Below the pieces are notes generated by a model that worked only from the letters and a program-made list of their open reading frames with translations, had not been told where the DNA came from and searched no databases. This document shows, one piece after another, positions 6,521 to 10,695 of a DNA stretch of 10,695 nt. The first letter of the stretch is position 1. Every line of letters begins with the position of its first letter. Source of the DNA: Methanotrichaceae archaeon (GTDB lineage: Archaea > Halobacteriota > Methanosarcinia > Methanotrichales > Methanotrichaceae); NCBI GenBank assembly GCA_013329455.1, contig DUKF01000025.1:1-10695 (forward strand), given 5' to 3'. The position numbers and the translations under genes are program-made.

Positions 6521-6558
6521 GAGGACAGCGCTGCCGAAGCTGCAGCAAAACCGTCCTC
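6521..6558 (+). promoter_or_regulatory. Stem-loop in the leader of the repeat-protein gene
   Basis: GAGGAC (6521-6526) pairs with GTCCTC (6553-6558), and inside it GCTGC (6530-6534) pairs with GCAGC (6542-6546), giving an 11-bp interrupted stem. It ends five bases before the ribosome site GAGGT (6564-6568), so it could affect translation or mRNA stability. It has no T-tract and is not a terminator. Confidence 0.45.
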
Positions 6559-6575
6559 GAAGTGAGGTATAGGAA

Positions 6576-7499
6576 ATGAGACACGCGAAATCGTTGATAA
6601 CTCTGGCGGTGGCCTGCCTTCTGGCGGTGCCCGCCTTCTCCATGCCCTGGACCAACGGCACTGGGTATGGCGGCAGGTTCGATCAGATGAACCTGATCGA
6701 AGAAGAGATGGAGAACATGACCCTGGCTGAGCTGAGGGAGCTGAGACAGGAGAATAACACGGACCGGTGTCCCATGAACAACGGTCAGATGGGCCAGTGC
6801 TCCATGAACAAAGGTCAGATGGACCAATGCCCCATGAACAAAGGTCAGATGGGTGGGGGCTATGGAGGAGCTTTTCTTCTGATGACGGACCTGACCGAAG
6901 AAGAGATGAAGAGCATGACCCTCGCCGAGCTGAAGGAGCTTAGAGAGGAGAAGATTGACGAGCTCAGCAATATGACCGCGGAAGAAATCGAAGAGCTCAA
7001 AGAGCAGAAGAGGGCCGAGATGGAGAACATGACCCTCGCCGAGCTGAAGGAACAGAGACAGGAAAAATCTGACCGTCCCTTCCTCGGTGGCCGAGCATGC
7101 CTGCTCATAACCGACCTGACTACTGAAGACCTGGAGAACATGACCCTCGCCGAAATCGAGGCTCTGAAACAGGAGAAGATGGATGAGCTCAACAACATGA
7201 CCCTTGGGGAGATCGAGGAGCTGAACGAGCAGAAGAAGGCCGAGATGGAGAACATGACCCTCACCGAGCTTAAGGGCCAGATGGAAGTCTGCAGAACCCT
7301 CGGTCTTGGTGGTCTCAACAAAGACCACATGATGGGCCCTCAGGGTTGCCAGGGTGGCCAGTTCGGAATGGCTGGAGCTGCCAATTACAACTCGAGGGAT
7401 GCGCTAGGCTGCCAGCAAAACCAGTGCGGAATGGCTGGAACTGGATTTAAAAATCAGATGAACGGACCCGGTTCCGATGGACAGGGCTTCTGGCGGTAA
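6576..7499 (+). CDS. Secreted Met/Cys-rich protein with 19-residue helical repeats, function unknown
   Basis: I do not recognise this 307-residue protein. It begins with a signal peptide (hydrophobic SLITLAVACLLAVPAFS, likely cut after Ser22). Residues 65-94 are three ten-residue units beginning with Cys (C65, C75, C85), consensus C-P-M-N-K-G-Q-M. Two blocks of three Glu/Lys/Leu-rich helical units follow, anchored on N-M-T-L-A-E: positions 113, 132, 151 and 188, 207, 226, each exactly 19 residues apart. An extra unit stands at 47. All but one (Ser113) keep the N-glycosylation sequon Asn-Met-Thr. The C-terminus is Gly/Gln-rich with an imperfect pair, GCQGGQFGMAGA (257-268) and GCQQNQCGMAGT (278-289). 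The start is fixed by GAGGT seven bases upstream. The repeats suggest a coiled, extracellular surface protein; the Met and Cys clusters could bind soft metals such as copper, but that is speculation. Confidence 0.8.
   Translation: MRHAKSLITLAVACLLAVPAFSMPWTNGTGYGGRFDQMNLIEEEMENMTLAELRELRQENNTDRCPMNNGQMGQCSMNKGQMDQCPMNKGQMGGGYGGAFLLMTDLTEEEMKSMTLAELKELREEKIDELSNMTAEEIEELKEQKRAEMENMTLAELKEQRQEKSDRPFLGGRACLLITDLTTEDLENMTLAEIEALKQEKMDELNNMTLGEIEELNEQKKAEMENMTLTELKGQMEVCRTLGLGGLNKDHMMGPQGCQGGQFGMAGAANYNSRDALGCQQNQCGMAGTGFKNQMNGPGSDGQGFWR
6768..6857 (+). repeat. Three tandem 30-bp units encoding C-x-M-N-x-G-Q-M
   Basis: The units CPMNNGQMGQ, CSMNKGQMDQ and CPMNKGQMGG are nearly identical at DNA level, notably AACAAAGGTCAGATGG in units two and three. 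This implies recent duplication or gene conversion. Confidence 0.8.
6891..7289 (+). repeat. Six 57-bp units encoding the 19-residue N-M-T-L-A-E helix repeat
   Basis: Two blocks of three units (about 6891-7067 and 7116-7289), separated by a non-repeat spacer (SDRPFLGGRACLL), share ATGGAGAACATGACCCTC-like cores. The two triplets resemble each other in internal order, so a three-unit block was probably duplicated as a whole. Confidence 0.75.
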
Positions 7500-7521
7500 G
7501 CTAGAGGAGACGCGACAAGCC

Positions 7522-7528
7522 GAATATA
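7522..7528 (+). promoter_or_regulatory. Weak TATA-like box before the gene at 7679
   Basis: GAATATA is the only AT-rich hexamer in this otherwise GC-rich gap. A start near 7550 would put both downstream stem-loops in a leader of about 130 bases. The match is poor, and readthrough from the gene ending at 7499 is equally possible. Confidence 0.25.
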
Positions 7529-7551
7529 CCCTTATCGGACTCGGGTTTTGG

Positions 7552-7617
7552 AGGGTTGTGGGCCACCGGGCCCGTGGCCCCTGACCCGACTCGACGGGCA
7601 CCATAGAATCCAACCCT
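7552..7617 (+). ncRNA. First structured element in the 7500-7678 gap (nested stem-loop)
   Basis: AGGGTTG (7552-7558) can pair with CAACCCT (7611-7617), enclosing a hairpin GGGCCAC (7560-7566) / GTGGCCC (7574-7580) with a seven-base loop. It matches no RNA family I know. It shares GTGGGCCA with the next element 76 bases on. A leader structure, small RNA or DNA repeat are all possible. Confidence 0.3.
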
Positions 7618-7620
7618 GGT

Positions 7621-7663
7621 GTCTCGAAAGGTCGTGGGCCAAGAGGCCCACGGCTACCGAGAC
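7621..7663 (+). ncRNA. Second structured element, long hairpin just before a ribosome site
   Basis: The outer stem GTCTCG (7621-7626) pairs with CGAGAC (7658-7663). The inner stem is CGTGGGCC (7633-7640) with GGCCCACG (7645-7652), an AAGA tetraloop, and one GU plus one GC pair added at its base. The structure ends two bases before GAGGTGA, the ribosome site of the next gene, so it is well placed to affect its translation. No T-tract follows, so it is not a typical archaeal terminator. Confidence 0.4.
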
Positions 7664-7665
7664 CT

Positions 7666-7672
7666 GAGGTGA
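7666..7672 (+). promoter_or_regulatory. Ribosome binding site of the gene at 7679
   Basis: GAGGTGA lies six bases before the ATG at 7679 and decides that start. Confidence 0.7.
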
Positions 7673-7678
7673 CTCTAG

Positions 7679-8200
7679 ATGATAAAAAACATGACAATTC
7701 CTGAATCCCTGATGGGCTCATCCGCCACGCCGATAAAGACCGTCTGCGTCATTAGCGGCTTTGCCCTGGGACCGGCAGGGTCATTTTTCAAGTCGGCCCG
7801 TCCTCTCAGGATAGAGATCGAAGGGCTGAGGCTTCTGAGCCCGGCCCAGATCAAAGACCTCCTGCACAACAGAAAGAGCCTCGAGGAGATCAAGATGCTG
7901 ATCGAAGAGGAGTCGAACCCCTCCTTCATATACCGGGGCAAGATGAGGCTTGATACGGAGAGCTACAGGCTAGTAGACGTTGACTTCAGATCCTGGGATT
8001 CCGATACCGTCCTCAAGGCCGATCTCGCCGAGATCCGGGGTGGACGTGAAAGCATCTGGTCATCTGAAACCGCGGGCGACGTCGTCGGGCGCATAGAGAC
8101 AAAAGAGGGCGTCGGGGATGCCAGAGGGATCCTGATGATAAATCAGGGGACTCTCAGCGGCAGGTACACGGTCCACCTGGACGCTTCCTTTGAGGACTGA
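7679..8200 (+). CDS. Protein of unknown function, paralogue of the next gene product
   Basis: I do not recognise this 173-residue protein, but it is clearly related to the product of the next gene. Shared stretches in order are DLLHNRKSLEEI (60-71), RGKM (86-89), VLKADLAEI (111-119), GRIETKEGV (137-145) and a final GILMIN and GRYTVHLDASFE (150-172), which read like a beta-rich domain after one helix. The N-terminal 40 residues include a weakly hydrophobic stretch (VCVISGFALGPAGSFF) but not a clean signal peptide, unlike its sister, so it may be cytoplasmic, or its N-terminus may have degenerated. The GAGGTGA ribosome site makes the ATG at 7679 firm. It probably opens the operon that runs to the window end. 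Confidence 0.75.
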   Translation: MIKNMTIPESLMGSSATPIKTVCVISGFALGPAGSFFKSARPLRIEIEGLRLLSPAQIKDLLHNRKSLEEIKMLIEEESNPSFIYRGKMRLDTESYRLVDVDFRSWDSDTVLKADLAEIRGGRESIWSSETAGDVVGRIETKEGVGDARGILMINQGTLSGRYTVHLDASFED

Positions 8201-8214
8201 TCTTCGTGAGAATT

Positions 8215-8913
8215 ATGAGGACCTCTGTCGTCTTAGCGATGATAATATCCTTCATGACGACGGCCCTCTCATCCCCCTTTGAAGACGGCCCAGCCCAGGG
8301 CCAGCCCTTTTCAGAGGCGAATATGGTAAATGTTCCCGGACCCTTCCCGCCAGATCAAATCGGGGCCGTGGAACCTCACCCCGAATATTGGGCTGCGGGA
8401 GACGGGCGTCCCCCGGGCGGCCCGTTCCGAGCGGAAGGGGTCGCTCTGAAAAGGGGCGAGACCTATTTCCTCCAGATATGGCTGATAGATACCAAACAGA
8501 TTCCTCCCACTCTTGCCAGAGATTTGCTGAAAGATAACAGGAGCCTCGATGAAATCAGGGAAGAGATCTCAAAGTCTGAAGGGACCACAACCACCCGAGG
8601 AGGCATGATCCTGGGCGAGAACCGATACATCCTGGCCAACATCAACCAGACCTTCGAAGAGAACTGTTCCGTCCTGGAAGCCGACTTGCTGGAATTCCAC
8701 TACATGATGAGGGGCACTGAGGATCGAACGATGGGTCACATCACCATCAAAACCAGCGAGCAAAGCGGCGTCCAGGTGGGCGAGGGCAACCTGACATTGA
8801 ACGACGATGAGCAGAACACGAGCTACAAGCTGACCTTTGTGACCACACTGCCCGAGACGGATCGTAACGGCCAGCCCGCCGGAATTCCAGGAGGGAAACC
8901 GTGTCCCTGGTAG
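8215..8913 (+). CDS. Secreted protein of unknown function, paralogue of the preceding gene product
   Basis: An unrecognised 232-residue protein with a signal peptide (RTSVVLAMIISFMTTALSS). The ATG at 8215 gives the more usual short n-region; a GTG at 8206 would add three residues and start five bases after the previous stop. Residues 23-75 are Pro/Gly-rich. The shared domain follows: DLLKDNRSLDEI (103-114), RGGM (128-131), VLEADLLEF (153-161), GHITIK (174-179) and NLTLN (192-196). Several N-glycosylation sequons (such as NQT, NCS, NLT, NTS) fit an exported protein. The conserved core next to an ABC exporter suggests the two paralogues act with it, as substrates or accessory proteins; this is inference. 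The gene end overlaps the ABC ATPase gene by 13 bases. Confidence 0.78.
   Translation: MRTSVVLAMIISFMTTALSSPFEDGPAQGQPFSEANMVNVPGPFPPDQIGAVEPHPEYWAAGDGRPPGGPFRAEGVALKRGETYFLQIWLIDTKQIPPTLARDLLKDNRSLDEIREEISKSEGTTTTRGGMILGENRYILANINQTFEENCSVLEADLLEFHYMMRGTEDRTMGHITIKTSEQSGVQVGEGNLTLNDDEQNTSYKLTFVTTLPETDRNGQPAGIPGGKPCPW
8889..8894 (+). promoter_or_regulatory. Ribosome binding site of the ABC ATPase gene, inside the upstream gene
   Basis: AGGAGG lies within the final codons of the secreted-protein gene, six bases before the GTG at 8901, so translation of the two is likely coupled. Confidence 0.7.
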
Positions 8914-9578
8914 AGATCACCAACCTTGAGAAGAGTTACAGGGTGGGCGAAATGGACGTTCCGGTCCTCAAGGGAATCAACCTCGACATAGACGAGGGCG
9001 AGTTTGTGGCGCTTATGGGCCCCTCTGGCTGCGGAAAGAGCACCCTCATGAACATCCTCGGTTGTCTCGACCGGCCCACAAAAGGCAGAGTGCTCCTGAA
9101 GGGTCAGGACCTGAGTCATCTCTCCGACCGGGATCTAGCCAGGATAAGAAGAGACGAGATCGGGTTTGTATTTCAGAGCTTCAACCTCATCGGCAGGATG
9201 TCGAATTTGAATAACATCGAGCTGCCGATGACCCTCCTGGAGACGGCAAGAGACATCAGGAGAGATCGAGCGAAAGAGCTTCTCGAGTCTGTAGGGCTCG
9301 GACACCGGCTCGACTACAGCCCTTACAACCTCTCCGGAGGAGAGCGACAAAGGGTGGCGATTGCAAGAGCTCTCGCCAACGATCCATCGATCATCTTAGC
9401 CGACGAGCCCACAGGAAACCTCGATCAGAAGAGCACAGAAGAGATCATCGATATCATGAATGAACTGAACAGAGAAGGTCGCACCATAATCATGGTGACC
9501 CACGATGACGAGACGACAGAACACTGCAGCCGCGTGGTGTGGATGAGAGACGGTCGAGTGCAGGAGGATGCATCTTGA
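8901..9578 (+). CDS. ABC transporter ATP-binding protein, MacB/LolD type
   Basis: A 225-residue ATPase of the MacB/LolD/FtsE group, which energises FtsX-like permeases in mechanotransmission-type ABC systems (protein, lipoprotein or peptide release and export). All motifs are intact: Walker A GPSGCGKST (40-48), Q-loop Gln92 in VFQSFNLI, signature LSGGERQ (144-150), Walker B IILADEP (164-170), D-loop region GNLD (172-175) and switch His201. The length is normal for the group. Translation starts at GTG 8901 with AGGAGG upstream, overlapping the preceding gene by 13 bases. The next gene starts inside its stop codon. The partner permease begins near 10555, so ATPase, surface protein and permease form one unit. 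Confidence 0.95.
   Translation: MSLVEITNLEKSYRVGEMDVPVLKGINLDIDEGEFVALMGPSGCGKSTLMNILGCLDRPTKGRVLLKGQDLSHLSDRDLARIRRDEIGFVFQSFNLIGRMSNLNNIELPMTLLETARDIRRDRAKELLESVGLGHRLDYSPYNLSGGERQRVAIARALANDPSIILADEPTGNLDQKSTEEIIDIMNELNREGRTIIMVTHDDETTEHCSRVVWMRDGRVQEDAS
9562..9567 (+). promoter_or_regulatory. Ribosome binding site that decides a TTG start
   Basis: AGGAGG is seven bases before TTG at 9575, inside the ABC ATPase gene. No other candidate start of the downstream gene has such a site. Confidence 0.7.
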
Positions 9579-10510
9579 AGTCGAAGTCAGGTCCGATATT
9601 AATTCTTTCTTTCGTCCTGATGGTTCTGATGCTGATCCAGGCCTTCTCCCTGTGCCCGTCGGCTTCCGCCTACCCCTACGGCTACATGTACCGCTGCCCT
9701 GAGCCGACGATCATAATCGAGTCCTCAGTCTCGCCAGAGGTTCTGATGCCCGGCGACACCGGGATCGTATCGATTGTGATCGAGAACTCCGCTGATCAGT
9801 ACGTCGTCTCCTACCAGAGGGAGGACTTCTCCTTCACAGTGCCAATATACCGGGTCGAACTCACCGGATCTGAAGGCCTGGAGGTTTCGACCAATCCTTA
9901 TGAGAACGTCGGGACGATCGGGCCCGGCGACCAGATCACGACCTACTTCAACATCAAGTCCGACGAGAACACGACCGAAGGAACCCACTTCCTGGACGTC
10001 TTGCTCGTCAGCGGATACGCTGAGGCTCCCGAAGAGACCAACCGGAAGATACCGGTGAAGGTGGATTCCTCTGATGTTTTGCTGATCCAGGCTGAAGTTC
10101 CGACCGCCGCCAGCGTGAGCCTGGACGTTGCAAACCCGAGGCAGAACACCCTGAACGCTGTGACGATAGTTCCCGAGGCAAAAGGAGTGGAGTTCTCGCC
10201 CGAGGAGTACTATATCGGCACCATGGAGCCTGACGAGATATTCACCATCGATTTCGATCTTTTGGCTCTGGCGCCAAGCGATGCCATCGATCTGGACTTC
10301 ATGGCCAAGTTCAAGAACGGCGACACCTGGCACGAGTCCGAGGTCTACACCACGACCTTGAGGGATGGAGGGCAAGCCCCGAACGGCGCAGGGGGACCTG
10401 CCGGACAGGGAAACTCCGGTGTCGGGACGACGACCGCTGCGACCGCGATCCTCCTACCGACGGTGATCGGCGGCGCTTACTTCTGGCGCAGGAGGACGAA
10501 AAAACCTTGA
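9575..10510 (+). CDS. Membrane-anchored extracellular protein, COG1361/NEW3-like, ABC-associated
   Basis: A 311-residue exported protein. A GTG at 9539 would lengthen it by 12 polar residues, but TTG 9575 has AGGAGG at ideal spacing and puts MKSKSGPILILSFVLMVLML at the N-terminus as a signal peptide, probably cut near ASA-YP (residue 32). The start overlaps the ATPase stop by four bases (TTGA). The ectodomain is beta-rich: a first immunoglobulin-like unit (about 44-163, with VSPEVLMPGDTGIVSIVIEN and later GPGDQITTYFNIKSDENTTEG, the alternating style of COG1361/CARDB/NEW3 domains) and a second (about 164-262). A Gly-rich linker (265-285), one membrane segment (288-304) and the basic tail WRRRTKKP anchor it outside the cell. 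In archaea such proteins often sit between MacB-type ATPase and permease genes. Ligand unknown. Confidence 0.83.
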   Translation: MKSKSGPILILSFVLMVLMLIQAFSLCPSASAYPYGYMYRCPEPTIIIESSVSPEVLMPGDTGIVSIVIENSADQYVVSYQREDFSFTVPIYRVELTGSEGLEVSTNPYENVGTIGPGDQITTYFNIKSDENTTEGTHFLDVLLVSGYAEAPEETNRKIPVKVDSSDVLLIQAEVPTAASVSLDVANPRQNTLNAVTIVPEAKGVEFSPEEYYIGTMEPDEIFTIDFDLLALAPSDAIDLDFMAKFKNGDTWHESEVYTTTLRDGGQAPNGAGGPAGQGNSGVGTTTAATAILLPTVIGGAYFWRRRTKKP

Positions 10511-10541
10511 CGCCGATCCTCGACGGTGAAATTGAAGCCTT

Positions 10542-10548
10542 GGAGTGA
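10542..10548 (+). promoter_or_regulatory. Ribosome binding site of the permease gene
   Basis: GGAGTGA lies six bases before TTG at 10555, whereas the ATG at 10570 has no site at a usable distance. Confidence 0.5.
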
Positions 10549-10554
10549 GTTTCC

Positions 10555-10695
10555 TTGAGACCGGACGACATGCTGGAGTACGTCCTATCGAGCTTCAAGG
10601 CCGACTGGAGGAGGGCTTTAATGTCGGGCCTCGGGATCATCATCGGTGTTGTCTCGATAGTCGCTCTACTATCGGTGGGCCAGGGCCTCTATGGT
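10555..10695 (+). CDS. ABC transporter permease, FtsX/MacB type, N-terminal part (cut by window edge)
   Basis: The 47 visible residues read M-RPDDMLEYVLSSFKADW followed by RRALMSGLGIIIGVVSIVAL and LSVGQGLYG. This is the usual opening of MacB-type permeases: an amphipathic stretch, an Arg-rich turn, then TM1 with LGIIIGV and a Ser-x-Gly-Gln-Gly end, leading into the periplasmic MacB_PCD domain. Start is TTG at 10555 by the ribosome site; ATG at 10570 is the alternative. It lies 44 bases after the surface-protein gene and is the natural partner of the ATPase at 8901. Only the first membrane helix is present, so nothing can be said of the ectodomain. Confidence 0.82.
   Translation, partial: MRPDDMLEYVLSSFKADWRRALMSGLGIIIGVVSIVALLSVGQGLYG

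Noticed and set aside
6891..7289. 57-bp repeats as a CRISPR array
   Set aside because: The units are contiguous coding repeats in frame with no unique spacers, and no cas genes are nearby.
6492..7328. Long minus-strand frame (278 residues) opposite the repeat protein
   Set aside because: It is a shadow of the repetitive Glu/Met-rich gene; the product is a repetitive Leu/His string with no family features, while the plus strand has a ribosome site and signal peptide.
7633..7652. GC-rich hairpin as a rho-independent-type terminator
   Set aside because: No T-tract follows; it is directly next to a ribosome site, which suits a leader structure better.
9725..10375. Minus-strand frame of 216 residues opposite the surface protein
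   Set aside because: Antisense shadow of a well-supported gene in GC-rich DNA; no recognisable domain or start signal.

Overview
The window looks like archaeal chromosome, most likely from a methanogen of the Methanothrix/Methanosarcinales kind. This is an inference from family content (MscS, CorA, DUF389 and CaCA transporters, a COG1361-like surface protein beside a MacB-type ABC transporter), strong GGAGG/GAGGTGA ribosome sites with frequent GTG and TTG starts, and TATA-like boxes placed for leaderless or short-leader transcription. No rRNA or tRNA gene fixes the taxon.

Region 1 (about 1-635) is AT-rich and differs from the rest. On the minus strand it holds the 5' part of an IS200/IS605-family transposase gene, broken by an amber codon and cut by the window edge, with a subterminal hairpin in front of it. 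The element sits directly behind the Walker A motif of a truncated P-loop ATPase gene on the same strand, so it probably interrupted that gene. A GC-rich stretch with no convincing gene (about 636-848) follows and marks a sharp composition change.

Region 2 (882-6201) is five plus-strand genes for membrane ion handling: a CaCA Na+/Ca2+-type antiporter, an MscS-family mechanosensitive channel, a CorA-type Mg2+/Co2+ channel, a DUF389 membrane protein and a CDF metal transporter. A good TATA box precedes the MscS gene. The CorA, DUF389 and CDF genes follow at gaps of 49-90 bases. Together they suggest a module for divalent-cation and osmotic homeostasis.

Region 3 (about 6337-10695) is the least familiar. 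An AT-rich control region carries seven copies of GAACG/CGTTC, three of them exactly 30 bases apart, plus a 7-bp palindrome and several TATA-like boxes. It precedes a secreted Met/Cys-rich protein built of 19-residue, sequon-bearing helical repeats. Next come two consecutive stem-loops and a pair of related genes of unknown function (the second secreted). These run by overlap into a MacB/LolD-type ABC ATPase, a membrane-anchored COG1361-like surface protein with a TTG start, and the start of the matching FtsX/MacB-type permease. From 7679 on, the tight overlaps and coupled ribosome sites indicate one operon. A plausible reading is an envelope-associated transport or export module with its own secreted partners; its substrate cannot be read from the sequence.
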